Of a DNA stretch of 64,000 nt, positions 56,016 through 64,000 are shown in pieces. The stretch is taken from assembly GCA_963812255.1 (NCBI GenBank), contig CAWEUM010000001.1, positions 124,001 through 188,000 of the forward strand, read 5' to 3'. The notes under the pieces were generated by a model that made no database searches, was not told the DNA's origin, and worked only from the letters and a program-made list of their open reading frames with translations. Source of the stretch: DATJGR01 sp963812255. Its GTDB lineage: Bacteria; Pseudomonadota; Gammaproteobacteria; Pseudomonadales; Azotimanducaceae. A program made the position numbers and the translations under genes. How positions within the stretch are numbered: position 1 is the first letter of the stretch; each line of letters starts with the position of its first letter.

Positions 56016-56698
56016 CGGGCGGCTACCGCCAAGCCACGGCCGTGACATCGAGATGGACCGCACTGATCCTGGCAGCCGCCTGCTGCGCCGGATGCGTAAC
56101 GACCACCGTTCAGGAAATCCGTCAGGCATCCACCGGCATTTCGAACGGTGAATCCGTGGTGGTGCTCGGACGCCACAACAATGCCGCAAACGAATCCGAG
56201 GACGACTTCGTCAACTGTGTCAGCAACAACCTGTCCGGCGGCGCGAACGGCGTCGGTGTGATTCCGGAGGCGACGTTCGTCGACGCGATGTTCCCGTGGT
56301 TCGAGCCCCGCACGGCGCCGTTGAACACCTCAGAGCTGCCGCAGATCGTCAATCAACCAATCCTCGCCGACAAACTCCATTTAATCGGAGTGCGATATGT
56401 CATCTGGATCGAGGGCAACACACACCGAACTTCACAGGCCGGCGCGATGACATGCAGCGCGTCGGTGGCCGGCGCGGGTTGCTTCGGATTTCTGACCTGG
56501 GAAAACGACTCGTCCTACGAAGCGTCGATCTGGGACATGACCCGCGGCACAGCTGTCGGCAAAGTCAGTTCCGATGCGAACGGCACCAGCTTCATGCCTG
56601 CGGTCATCCTGCCGATTCCATTCATCGCGCGGGTGCAGGCCGGGGCCTGCAGCAGCATGGCATCACAGTTGAGGGTCTTCCTAACAAAGAAGTCATAA
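56012..56698 (+). CDS. Hypothetical lipoprotein, last gene of the envelope run
   Basis: 228 residues from TTG at 56012, which is preceded by GGAGG at 6 nt and overlaps the previous stop (TTGA). Signal ALILAAACCAGC with lipobox CAGC at about residue 28. Mature domain includes ESVVVLGRHNNAANESEDDF, VNQPILADKLHLIGVRYVIWIEG, a cysteine pair region (AMTCSASVAGAGCFGF), and ends in ASQLRVFLTKKS. The combination of a nucleotide-like loop and YVIWIEG is seen in uncharacterised exported proteins. Convergent with the methyltransferase after 11 nt. Confidence 0.72.
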   Translation: MTGGYRQATAVTSRWTALILAAACCAGCVTTTVQEIRQASTGISNGESVVVLGRHNNAANESEDDFVNCVSNNLSGGANGVGVIPEATFVDAMFPWFEPRTAPLNTSELPQIVNQPILADKLHLIGVRYVIWIEGNTHRTSQAGAMTCSASVAGAGCFGFLTWENDSSYEASIWDMTRGTAVGKVSSDANGTSFMPAVILPIPFIARVQAGACSSMASQLRVFLTKKS

Positions 56699-56709
56699 CT
56701 GTTTGATTA

Positions 56710-57339
56710 TTATGTAGGCCTGACTTCAAGCACCTCACCTGTTGCGTGATTCGGCTCCACCGCGTACCACTCCTGCAATTCGACCACAAAGCGTTCGCGG
56801 CACAGATCAGCGAGTTCGTAAAACGTCGGTCGCCCAGGATCCGCGATGATGACGCGCGCGACACCCGCCTTCATCGCGCGCTGAATCAGGTTATAGAGCG
56901 GCTTGACCAGGCTGTCCCAGAAGCAGATGTCGGAACCGATTACCACGCGTTCCTCGGCGAGGCGACGCACCGTGAGATCTTCAAAGCGGCTCTGCAGCGA
57001 GCGGACTTTCACATCGTTGATTGCACCGAGCACTTCGAGAAACGGGAACACGTCCTTGTCGATGTCGACGCCAGTGACGCGGGCGTTCATTTTCTTCGCG
57101 CAGAAGACACTCGCCGGTCCCCATCCACAACCGATTTCCATCACGCGGCTGCCGCGGCGAAATGGGCGATGCAGCAGGTAGTCCATCAGGATGAAGCTCG
57201 ATTGCCACGCCTTGTGACCATGAACGGACGGTTCGTAAAGCTTTTTCAGACTTCTCACCAGACGGTGCTGTGACTGCAGCAGATAGACGCCGTATGCCTG
57301 TTGGATGTGTGGCTCGGGCAGTCGCTCCAGTTTCGGCAT
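56710..57339 (-). CDS. Class I SAM-dependent methyltransferase
   Basis: 209 residues. SAM-binding motif VMEIGCGWGPASVFCAKK, acidic ribose-binding VTGVDID, and VIGSDICFWDSLVKPLYNLIQRAM, which resembles METTL21-like protein lysine methyltransferases. Substrate unknown. ATG at 57339 (MPKLERLPEPHIQQAYG) is chosen; the open frame to 57579 would run through the sufB operator and has no protein-like composition. Divergent from the suf operon. Confidence 0.82.
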   Translation of the reverse strand: MPKLERLPEPHIQQAYGVYLLQSQHRLVRSLKKLYEPSVHGHKAWQSSFILMDYLLHRPFRRGSRVMEIGCGWGPASVFCAKKMNARVTGVDIDKDVFPFLEVLGAINDVKVRSLQSRFEDLTVRRLAEERVVIGSDICFWDSLVKPLYNLIQRAMKAGVARVIIADPGRPTFYELADLCRERFVVELQEWYAVEPNHATGEVLEVRPT

Positions 57340-57466
57340 CGCGGTTTCGAAGACCTTGAAGAAAAAAAGACGCGCGATGGTACCGACTCGTCCATCACCC
57401 AGCAAATCGAGGCAGCAAAAGCAGTTGTTCAGACCCGCTCTGGCACTCCCGATCGGAATCGAGCGA

Positions 57467-57491
57467 ATACCCGACTGAATTAGTCTGGTAT
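57467..57491. promoter_or_regulatory. IscR type-1-like operator of the suf operon
   Basis: 25-bp imperfect palindrome: ATACCCGACT, then GAATT, then AGTCTGGTAT. It matches the IscR type-1 consensus (ATASYYGACTRWWWYAGTCRRRTAT) at all but one position. Located 60-84 nt before the sufB start and overlapping the -35 region, so binding of an Rrf2-family FeS regulator would repress. No iscR gene is in the window. Confidence 0.8.
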
Positions 57492-57509
57492 TACGCCTCA
57501 CGCGAACGC

Positions 57510-57515
57510 TAAAAT
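57510..57515 (+). promoter_or_regulatory. -10 element of the suf operon
   Basis: TAAAAT (57510-57515). With a 17-18 nt spacer the -35 would be TGGTAT/GGTATT (57486-57492), poor and inside the IscR-type box, as expected for a regulated promoter. Start near 57522, leader about 30 nt. Confidence 0.55.
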
Positions 57516-57550
57516 GGCTGTTCCCGCAACGATTCCGGCAACTTTGGCCC

Positions 57551-58999
57551 ATGAACGAATCCAGCACCACGATCGACAACCTGGTCCGAGGCGACTACAA
57601 GGCGGGTTTCATCACGGACATCGAGTCCGACACGCTGCCGCCCGGCTTGACAGAAGACGTGGTGCGATTCATCTCGGCGCGCAAAGGCGAGCCCGATTGG
57701 CTGCTCGAATGGCGCCTCGACGCCTACCGACACTGGCGCACCGCGCCGACACCGAAATGGGCACATCTCCAGTTTCCGCCGATCGACTTCGAATCGATCT
57801 CTTACTTCTCGGCGCCGAAGCAGCAGAAGGACCGGCCGCAATCGCTCGATGAAGTCGACCCGGAATTGTTGCGCACCTATGAAAAGCTCGGCATTCCGCT
57901 GCACGAACAGGAAATGCTCGCCGGTGTGGCCGTTGATGCCGTGTTCGATAGTGTCTCGATCGGCACCACGTTCAAGGCCAAGCTCGCCGAAGCCGGCGTG
58001 ATCTTCTGCTCGATCTCCGAAGCCGTGCAGGACCACCCCGAACTCGTTCGCAAATATCTCGGCAGCGTCGTACCGGTTCGCGACAATTTCTACGCAACGT
58101 TGAACTCCGCGACGTTCAGCGACGGCTCGTTCGTTTACATCCCCAAGGGCGTGCGCTGCCCGATGGAGCTCTCGACGTATTTTCGGATCAACGCGCAGAA
58201 CACCGGCCAGTTCGAACGCACGTTGATCATTGCGGATGCCGGTTCCTACGTGAGCTATCTCGAGGGCTGCACCGCGCCACAACGCGACGAAAACCAACTG
58301 CACGCAGCGGTCGTCGAGTTGATCGCAATGGACGATGCACAAATCAAATATTCAACAGTGCAGAACTGGTATCCGGGCGATGCGAACGGCCGCGGCGGCA
58401 TCTACAACTTCGTCACGAAGCGCGGCGCGTGCCTCGGCAAGCGTTCGAAGATATCGTGGACCCAGGTCGAAACGGGATCGGCGATCACCTGGAAATATCC
58501 CAGCGTGGTGCTGCGCGGAGACGACAGCATCGGCGAGTTCCATTCGGTGGCGCTGACCAACAATTTCCAACAAGCGGATACCGGCACGAAGATGATTCAC
58601 CTTGGCCGGAACACGCGCAGCACCATCCTGTCGAAAGGCATCAGCGCCGGACGCAGCCAGAATGCCTATCGCGGTCTCGTGCGCATCTCGCCGACGGCTG
58701 ACGGTGCACGCAACTACACGCAATGCGACTCGCTGTTGATAGGAGATCGCTGCGGCGCGCACACGTTTCCGTACATCGAATCGAGCCATCCCAATGCCAT
58801 CGTCGAACATGAAGCGACGACTTCGAAGGTCAGCGACGATCAACTGTTCCTATGTCAGCAACGAGGCATCGATCCGGAACACGCGGTCAGCATGATCGTC
58901 AACGGCTTCTGTAAGGAGGTGTTCCGCGAGCTGCCGATGGAGTTCGCCGTCGAAGCCGGCAAGCTGCTCGAAGTCAGCCTCGAAGGCGCCGTTGGATGA
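57551..58999 (+). CDS. sufB: Fe-S cluster assembly scaffold SufB
   Basis: 482-residue beta-helix scaffold of the SufBC2D complex, where FeS clusters are built. Conserved SYLEGCTAPQRDENQLHAAVVELI, NWYPGDANGRGGIYNFVTKRG, WKYPSVVLRGDDSIGEFHSVAL, and IESSHPNAIVEHEATTSK near the C-terminus. SufB is confirmed over SufD by length and by NFVTKRGAC. First gene of sufBCDS-sufA-sufT-sufE; 4-nt overlap with sufC. Confidence 0.97.
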   Translation: MNESSTTIDNLVRGDYKAGFITDIESDTLPPGLTEDVVRFISARKGEPDWLLEWRLDAYRHWRTAPTPKWAHLQFPPIDFESISYFSAPKQQKDRPQSLDEVDPELLRTYEKLGIPLHEQEMLAGVAVDAVFDSVSIGTTFKAKLAEAGVIFCSISEAVQDHPELVRKYLGSVVPVRDNFYATLNSATFSDGSFVYIPKGVRCPMELSTYFRINAQNTGQFERTLIIADAGSYVSYLEGCTAPQRDENQLHAAVVELIAMDDAQIKYSTVQNWYPGDANGRGGIYNFVTKRGACLGKRSKISWTQVETGSAITWKYPSVVLRGDDSIGEFHSVALTNNFQQADTGTKMIHLGRNTRSTILSKGISAGRSQNAYRGLVRISPTADGARNYTQCDSLLIGDRCGAHTFPYIESSHPNAIVEHEATTSKVSDDQLFLCQQRGIDPEHAVSMIVNGFCKEVFRELPMEFAVEAGKLLEVSLEGAVG

Positions 59000-59760
59000 G
59001 CGAAACCGAAGTGCTGCTGGACGCGAAGAACCTGCACGTTTCGGTTGCCGGCAAACCGATTCTGAAAGGCTTGACCCTCAGCATCGCGGCCGGCGAAGTT
59101 GCAGCCATCATGGGTCCGAACGGTTCCGGCAAGAGCACGCTCGCCAACGTCATCGCCGGACGCCCCGATCATGTGGTCACCGACGGGGAGTTGCGCTATC
59201 GCGGCAAATCGTTGATGGAGCTCGATCCGGAAGTGCGCGCCAGAGCCGGCGTCTTTCTTGCGTTCCAGTATCCGGTCGAGATTCCCGGCGTTTCAAACAT
59301 GGAATTTCTGAAGGCGGCGCTCGATGCGCAACGGGCCTCACGCGAGGAAGCGCCGTTATCTGCCGTAGAGTTCATGAAGACGGTGCGCGAGGTCGCGGCA
59401 TCGCTCGACCTCAACCCGGAGTTTCTGAAGCGCGGTGTCAACGAGGGATTTTCGGGCGGTGAAAAGAAACGCAACGAAATCCTGCAACTGCTGATGTTGC
59501 AGCCGAAGCTTGCAATCCTCGACGAGACCGATTCCGGCCTCGACATCGATGCGCTGCAAACCGTTGCCGCAGGCGTCAATGGCTTTCGCAGCGCAGACAA
59601 CGGGATCCTGCTCGTGACGCATTATCAACGCCTGCTCGACTACATCAAACCCGACACCGTCCACGTGCTGGCGGACGGGCGCATCGTCAAGAGCGGTGAT
59701 CACAGTCTCGCGCTGTTGCTGGAAGAGAACGGCTACGGCTGGATCACCGACGCGGCGTGA
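58996..59760 (+). CDS. sufC: Fe-S cluster assembly ATPase SufC
   Basis: 254-residue ABC ATPase that drives conformational change in SufB-SufD. Walker A GPNGSGKST (40-48), Q-loop FLAFQYPVEIPGV typical of SufC, signature FSGGEKKRNE, Walker B AILDETDSGLD. Overlaps sufB (ATGA) and sufD (GTGA). Confidence 0.97.
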   Translation: MSETEVLLDAKNLHVSVAGKPILKGLTLSIAAGEVAAIMGPNGSGKSTLANVIAGRPDHVVTDGELRYRGKSLMELDPEVRARAGVFLAFQYPVEIPGVSNMEFLKAALDAQRASREEAPLSAVEFMKTVREVAASLDLNPEFLKRGVNEGFSGGEKKRNEILQLLMLQPKLAILDETDSGLDIDALQTVAAGVNGFRSADNGILLVTHYQRLLDYIKPDTVHVLADGRIVKSGDHSLALLLEENGYGWITDAA

Positions 59761-61016
59761 GTGCCATGCAGGACGTCCAATCCTTCATCGATGCGGCGCG
59801 TACGTACGCGAGGCAACTCGACGCGCGCACACCGCAGCTTGCCGACGAGCGCAAACGCAGCGTCACCGAACTGGTTCGCAACGGTGTTCCAAGCGGCAAG
59901 CTGGAGACGTGGAAGTACACCTCGATTCAGCCATTCTTCGCGCCACCGTTTGCCGGCGACGCAACCCGAGCCGAAGCGCCAACAACCCAACAGAGCCGCC
60001 TGGACGATGGGTTCCTGACCTTCGCTGGCGCGCAGCCGATCGCAATACAAGGCGCGTATGCGAACGTGGCGGCCATCGCGCGCGTCGCCGGCCTACACCT
60101 ATCGACAATTTCCGACGAACCGTCACGGCATTCGGGGCTCAACGCAGAGATCGATCTCGAGCGGTATCCGCTGGCTCACCTGAATACCGCTCTGCTGGAA
60201 GACGCACTCGTGATCGAGGTCGATGCCGGTGTCGATGCCGGCACGCTCGATCTGCGGTTCGCCTCGGGTACGGCCAACGCAAACGTCTCTCGCGTGTGTA
60301 TCGAACTCGGCGCCGGCAGCCGGTTGCGGCTCGTCGAGCAGCGTCGCGAAGATCAGCCGACGAACTCGGTGCTGGATATCCGGATATCGAGACAGGCCAA
60401 GCTGGAACACATTCGGGTGCTGCCGCCCACGTCGCCACCCAGTTGGTATCTGGTATCGGTACACGTGGACGCGCAAGCCACGTATACGCTGACCGGCCAC
60501 GCAATGGGCGGCAAGCCGCGGCGCAGCGACATTCACGTCAGATTGCAAGACCGAGAGGCTGCGGCCCACATCGATCTCGCATGTGCGACGCGCGGACGCG
60601 ACAAACTCGATCATCAGGTGGTGGTCGAGCACATCGGCGTGGATACCGTGAGCAGACAGATCGTTCACGGTATCGCGGCAGATTCGAGCGAGCTCACATT
60701 CAACGGTCGAATTCACATTCATCCCGGCGCGCAGCGCAGCGACGCGCGTCTGACCAACAAGAATCTGCTGCTCGATCGCAATGCGCGCATCAATACCAAG
60801 CCCGAACTCGAGATCTACGCCAACGATGTAAAGTGCAGCCACGGAGCCACTGTCGGGCAAATCGATCCAGTCCAGGTGTTCTACCTGCGTACCCGCGGTA
60901 TCGACGAAATCACTGCCCGCGCGATGTTGACCCACGCATTTCTCGCCAGCCGCCTAACACCCTGGATGGCCGAGGCAGATGTGCTGCGGATCTACCAGGG
61001 ACTGTTCGCGTCATGA
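59757..61016 (+). CDS. sufD: Fe-S cluster assembly protein SufD
   Basis: 419 residues. LETWKYTSIQPFF near the N-terminus, a beta-helix body, and the SufB/SufD family block EIYANDVKCSHGATVGQID followed by FYLRTRGIDEITAR. GTG at 59757 (overlapping sufC by 4 nt) is used; an ATG nine bases later is an alternative. Partner of SufB in the scaffold. Confidence 0.95.
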   Translation: MSAMQDVQSFIDAARTYARQLDARTPQLADERKRSVTELVRNGVPSGKLETWKYTSIQPFFAPPFAGDATRAEAPTTQQSRLDDGFLTFAGAQPIAIQGAYANVAAIARVAGLHLSTISDEPSRHSGLNAEIDLERYPLAHLNTALLEDALVIEVDAGVDAGTLDLRFASGTANANVSRVCIELGAGSRLRLVEQRREDQPTNSVLDIRISRQAKLEHIRVLPPTSPPSWYLVSVHVDAQATYTLTGHAMGGKPRRSDIHVRLQDREAAAHIDLACATRGRDKLDHQVVVEHIGVDTVSRQIVHGIAADSSELTFNGRIHIHPGAQRSDARLTNKNLLLDRNARINTKPELEIYANDVKCSHGATVGQIDPVQVFYLRTRGIDEITARAMLTHAFLASRLTPWMAEADVLRIYQGLFAS

Positions 61017-62248
61017 AGAGCATCACCAACATCGCTGCGTTGCGCCAAGACTTTCCGCTGATTGCACGGGCGTCCACGAATGTGTCCGGCGCGTCGCCCC
61101 TCACCTATCTCGACAGTGCTGCGACCACACAAAAGCCCCAACCGGTGCTCGACGCGATTCGTGATTACTATTTGTACGACAACGCCAACGTGCACCGCGC
61201 CGCGCACACCTTGGCGGATCGCGCGACGACCGCGTTCGAGGACGCGCGGCAAAAAGCCCAGCAATTCGTCGGCGCGCGCAGCGCGCACGAGATCATCTGG
61301 ACGCGTGGTACCACCGAATCGATCAATCTCGTCGCGCAGAGTTATGCAACGTCGAAACTGACGCCTGGCGATCAAATCCTGATCTCCGTGATGGAACACC
61401 ATTCCAACATCGTGCCGTGGCAATTCGCTGCCGAGCGATGCGGCGCGACACTCGAGGCGATCGACATCGACGAACGCGGCGAACTCGATCAGGACGACTT
61501 CGCGCGCAAGCTGTCGGAGCGCACCAAGATCGTTGCGATCGGCCACGTATCCAACGCGCTGGGCACCATCAACCCGATCAAGCAGATGATTGCTGCCGCG
61601 CATGCGTTCGGCGCGATCGTCGTGATCGACGGCGCCCAGGCCGCCGCACATCTTCCGATCGACGTGATCGATCTCGACTGCGACTTCTATGCGCTGTCCG
61701 GCCACAAGATGTTCGGCCCGACCGGCATTGGTGTGCTGTACGGCAAGGAGCGGCTGCTCGACGCCATGCCGCCATGGCAGGGCGGCGGCGAAATGATCGA
61801 GACAGTGACCATCGAACGCTCTACGTTCAACCGATTGCCGTACAAGTTCGAAGCCGGTACGCCCGACATCGCGGGCGCCGTTGGCCTCGGCGCAGCAATC
61901 GACTATCTGCGCGCCATCGACGCCGACGCGCTGTGCGCGTACGAATCGAAGCTCGATAGCTACGTGCGTGCCCGGCTTGGCCAGCTCGAAGGCGTGAAGA
62001 TCGTCGGCAACGCGCGGAACCACATCGGCGTCACATCGTTTCTCGTCGATGGCAGTCATCCGAACGACGTCGGCACGTTACTCGATCAACAATCGATCGC
62101 GGTGCGTTCCGGCCATCATTGTGCGATGCCTTTGATGCGGCGCCTCGGCGTGCCGGGCACCGTGCGCGCATCCTTCTGTCTGTATAATTCCGAGCGTGAT
62201 GCAGACCGACTGGTCGCCGGAATCGACAAGGTACGTGAGTTTCTGTAA
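61013..62248 (+). CDS. sufS: Cysteine desulfurase SufS
   Basis: 411-residue PLP enzyme that takes sulfur from cysteine and passes it to SufE. PLP Lys232 in LSGHKMFGPTG; active Cys370 in RSGHHCAMPLMRR; type II (SufS) signature HRAAHTLADRATTAFE. Start ATG 61013 overlaps the sufD stop. The next gene follows after 42 nt. Confidence 0.97.
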   Translation: MKSITNIAALRQDFPLIARASTNVSGASPLTYLDSAATTQKPQPVLDAIRDYYLYDNANVHRAAHTLADRATTAFEDARQKAQQFVGARSAHEIIWTRGTTESINLVAQSYATSKLTPGDQILISVMEHHSNIVPWQFAAERCGATLEAIDIDERGELDQDDFARKLSERTKIVAIGHVSNALGTINPIKQMIAAAHAFGAIVVIDGAQAAAHLPIDVIDLDCDFYALSGHKMFGPTGIGVLYGKERLLDAMPPWQGGGEMIETVTIERSTFNRLPYKFEAGTPDIAGAVGLGAAIDYLRAIDADALCAYESKLDSYVRARLGQLEGVKIVGNARNHIGVTSFLVDGSHPNDVGTLLDQQSIAVRSGHHCAMPLMRRLGVPGTVRASFCLYNSERDADRLVAGIDKVREFL

Positions 62249-62290
62249 CAGATTTTGTAGTAGTCGGCTCATGCCGCTGGAGACCGAGCG

Positions 62291-62662
62291 ATGACTATCC
62301 AGACATATGATCCAAAGACATCCACCGTCACGATGACTCCGGCTGCGGTTGCGCACCTTCGCCGCCAGCTGACCGCGACCGGACGTGACGCGCTGCGATT
62401 GGCGGTGGCCGAGAGCGGATGCTCCGGATACATGTATGAACTCAGCTATACGGATGCCGCCGCGGACACCGACCTCATCTGCGAAGTTGCACCCGGCGTG
62501 CGTATCTTCGTTGCCTCCGCGATCGTGCCGCTGATTCAAGGTACGGAAATCGACTACGTACGCGAAGGCATCAACGCGGCGCTGAAATTCAACAACCCCA
62601 ATGCCGAAGCGCAGTGCGGTTGCGGCGAAAGCTTCTCAGTCGCCAAGGCGGCCACGGTCTGA
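62291..62662 (+). CDS. sufA: A-type Fe-S carrier SufA
   Basis: 123 residues. Three ligand cysteines: Cys44 in ESGCSGYMY and Cys109/Cys111 in CGCGES. Carries clusters from SufBCD to target enzymes. The VTMTPAAVAHLRRQL start is typical; the first 14 residues are a family-variable extension. 1-nt overlap with the next gene (TGATG). Confidence 0.93.
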   Translation: MTIQTYDPKTSTVTMTPAAVAHLRRQLTATGRDALRLAVAESGCSGYMYELSYTDAAADTDLICEVAPGVRIFVASAIVPLIQGTEIDYVREGINAALKFNNPNAEAQCGCGESFSVAKAATV

Positions 62663-63195
62663 TGGAACGCCGCCTCGTCGTCGTCAAGCGCGACTGCCCC
62701 GCGCGATTGGTCCCAACGGGCACGCCGGTGATGGTGCCCGGGGGGACGTTCGTCACCCTAACGCAAACACTGGGAGGCACCTACACGATCGTCTACAACG
62801 GCAACATGGCGCGCATCGACGGCGCTGACGCCGATGCGCTCGGCTTCGAAACCGAACGCCAAAGCTATGAACCCAATGCCGATGGCAGTATCAATCAGGA
62901 TCAAGTCCACGAGACACTGAAAACGATCTACGACCCGGAAATTGCGGTGAACATCGTCGATCTCGGTCTGGTCTACGACTGTCGAATCGATTCCGACGAT
63001 CCGCATCGGGTGAACATCAAGATGACGCTCACGGCACCGGGCTGCGGCATGGGGCCGGTGCTCGTAGATGAGATCAAATCGCGCCTTCGGCGGTTGCCGA
63101 ATGTCAGCGACGTCGATGTCGATCTGGTGTTCGATCCGCCGTGGAACCGCGACATGATGACGGAGGAGGCGCAGCTCGAACTCGGGCTGTTCTGA
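62662..63195 (+). CDS. sufT: SufT/MIP18-like Fe-S assembly protein
   Basis: 177 residues. N-terminal part (1-75, GTPVMVPGGTFVTLTQTLGGTYTI) is the SufT-specific extension; C-terminal DUF59/MIP18 domain has TIYDPEIAVNIVDLGLVYD and TLTAPGCGMGPVLVDEIK. Such proteins assist FeS maturation in many bacteria with SUF. It sits between sufA and sufE, sharing single bases with both (TGATG), so it is expressed with them. Confidence 0.93.
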   Translation: MERRLVVVKRDCPARLVPTGTPVMVPGGTFVTLTQTLGGTYTIVYNGNMARIDGADADALGFETERQSYEPNADGSINQDQVHETLKTIYDPEIAVNIVDLGLVYDCRIDSDDPHRVNIKMTLTAPGCGMGPVLVDEIKSRLRRLPNVSDVDVDLVFDPPWNRDMMTEEAQLELGLF

Positions 63196-63656
63196 TGACC
63201 GACACCGGGGCGAAAGCAGGATCCGCTACGACCACTGACGAGATTCGTGACAGCTTTGCGTTCTTCGATGACTGGGAGGACCGGTACCGATTCATCATCG
63301 ATCTCGGGCGCGAACTGCCGCCGATGCCCGACGCGCTCAAAATCGAAGCCAACATCGTGCACGGTTGTCAGAGCCAGGTCTGGATCGATCACCGTCTGAG
63401 CGACGGACGGTTGTACTTCACGCTCGACAGCGACGCGCTGATCGTCCGTGGGCTGATCGCGATCGTATTGGCCGCATTCGACGGACGCTCACCCGCGCAG
63501 ATTCTCGGCTACGACATCGACGGCCTGTTCAAGGAACTTGATCTGCTGCGCCATCTGAGCCCGACGCGCGGCAATGGGCTGGCTGCTCTGGTCGGGCGCG
63601 TGCGCGATATCGCATCGCGCGCGTCCGCCACGCCGAGGCGCGACGCGGACGCCTAG
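63195..63656 (+). CDS. sufE: SufE sulfur acceptor
   Basis: 153 residues. Active Cys58 in VHGCQSQVWI. FFDDWEDRYRFIIDLG and the DIDGLFKELDLLRHLSPTRGNGL block are family hallmarks. Receives persulfide sulfur from SufS. The C-terminal tail after about residue 138 is Arg/Ala-rich and variable. Ends 10 nt from the convergent VOC gene. Confidence 0.95.
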   Translation: MTDTGAKAGSATTTDEIRDSFAFFDDWEDRYRFIIDLGRELPPMPDALKIEANIVHGCQSQVWIDHRLSDGRLYFTLDSDALIVRGLIAIVLAAFDGRSPAQILGYDIDGLFKELDLLRHLSPTRGNGLAALVGRVRDIASRASATPRRDADA

Positions 63657-63666
63657 AGCACATCGA

Positions 63667-63924
63667 TCATTGCGGACGATAGAGCGCGCAGATCCTGTTG
63701 CCGTCGGGATCGCCCAAGTACGCGAGATATATTTCGCCCGCCGCTTTCTCACGGTATCCGGGCGGGTCTTCGCATGTCTTACCGCCATTGGCGACGCCCG
63801 CGGCTTGGAAGGCATCACCCAGTTCAGCCGAGTCCACTGCGAAGCCGATCGTACCCAGCACCGCGTCGTAGAACCTTTTAGACTTTTCGAGATCGTCCAC
63901 CCCGAGCACGACGTGACTGAGCAT
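63667..63924 (-). CDS. VOC/glyoxalase-like protein with internal deletion
   Basis: 85 residues, against about 120-130 in the family. The first part (MLSHVVLGVDDLEKSKRFYDAVLGT) and the last part (AFQAAGVANGGKTCEDPPG...YLAYLGDPDGNRICALYR) are standard, but the middle strands that normally lie between AVLGTLG and GGTIGFA are missing; the two ends are joined at AVLGTIGFA. The frame is open, so it is a short protein rather than an obvious pseudogene, but half of the metal site is probably lost. ATG at 63924 follows GGAG; an ATG at 63951 is an alternative. Confidence 0.7.
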   Translation of the reverse strand: MLSHVVLGVDDLEKSKRFYDAVLGTIGFAVDSAELGDAFQAAGVANGGKTCEDPPGYREKAAGEIYLAYLGDPDGNRICALYRPQ

Positions 63925-64000
63925 GAACTTCTCCATTGGAGCCTTGAACACACTGAGACAGGGATTCGGAACGTATTTCTGCGTTGCCGAACGTATCGGG

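Overview
The window looks like GC-rich chromosome of a gammaproteobacterium outside the well-studied enteric and pseudomonad genera. The first 28 kb follow a gene neighbourhood typical of that class: yceD-rpmF-fabD-fabG-acpP-fabF-mltG, rluC divergent from rne, murB/kdsB/lpxK/msbA/exbD/exbB, galU, clpB, comEC and lolCDE. Single-strand operons with 4-nt and 8-nt start/stop overlaps dominate. I saw no rRNA, tRNA, CRISPR array, insertion sequence or prophage gene. A lineage name beyond Gammaproteobacteria would be inference.

Layout. (1) 1-4.5 kb, minus: fatty-acid synthesis operon, lacking plsX, fabH and pabC at their usual places, driven by a near-consensus promoter that abuts the yceD start codon. 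(2) 4.5-8.7 kb: rluC and rne, divergent; rne has a long leader with a strong promoter and a hairpin. (3) 8.7-17.2 kb, minus: envelope biogenesis genes (murB, an AlkB-type dioxygenase, kdsB, a fused MsbA-LpxK protein, exbD, exbB), then a DSD1-like PLP enzyme and galU. (4) 17.3-20.3 kb: clpB with a sigma-32-like promoter and a small gene behind it. (5) 20.3-27.9 kb: a PilZ plus degenerate-Nudix protein, DUF2244, comEC, DUF2062 and lolCDE. (6) 27.9-43.9 kb: accessory metabolism (dienelactone hydrolase, histidine phosphatase, enoyl-CoA hydratase, MFS carrier, SDR, rhodanese, a two-gene spermidine-synthase-like pair, acyl-CoA ligase, PilZ-like protein, gamma-glutamyltransferase, alaA, NAD-kinase-like protein, L-2-hydroxyglutarate oxidase, epmC, a gamma-glutamylcyclotransferase, tusA), with a palindromic repeat at 38.5 kb. 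(7) 44.1-56.7 kb, plus: a tight run of ten genes that I do not recognise as a named system. (8) 57.3-63.9 kb: a methyltransferase, then sufBCDS-sufA-sufT-sufE behind an IscR-type operator, and an internally deleted VOC-family gene.

The best candidate for an undescribed system is region 7. It encodes a secreted TPR/TonB-C-terminal protein, four lipoproteins, a membrane-anchored repeat protein, a membrane protein with five PEGA-like repeats and an FGE-fold domain lacking the expected cysteines, a small secreted protein, a cytoplasmic Hsp70/actin-like protein, and two membrane-anchored von Willebrand A (vWA) proteins. Both vWA proteins begin with the same ExbD/TolR-like transmembrane segment carrying an aspartate. 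The genes overlap or nearly abut, so they are probably co-expressed. Inference: a trans-envelope assembly joining a cytoplasmic ATPase-fold protein to periplasmic sensing or adhesion parts.

Other notable points are the MsbA-LpxK fusion, the clean sigma-32 and IscR-type regulatory sites, and the repeated use of 8-nt overlapping start/stop junctions.
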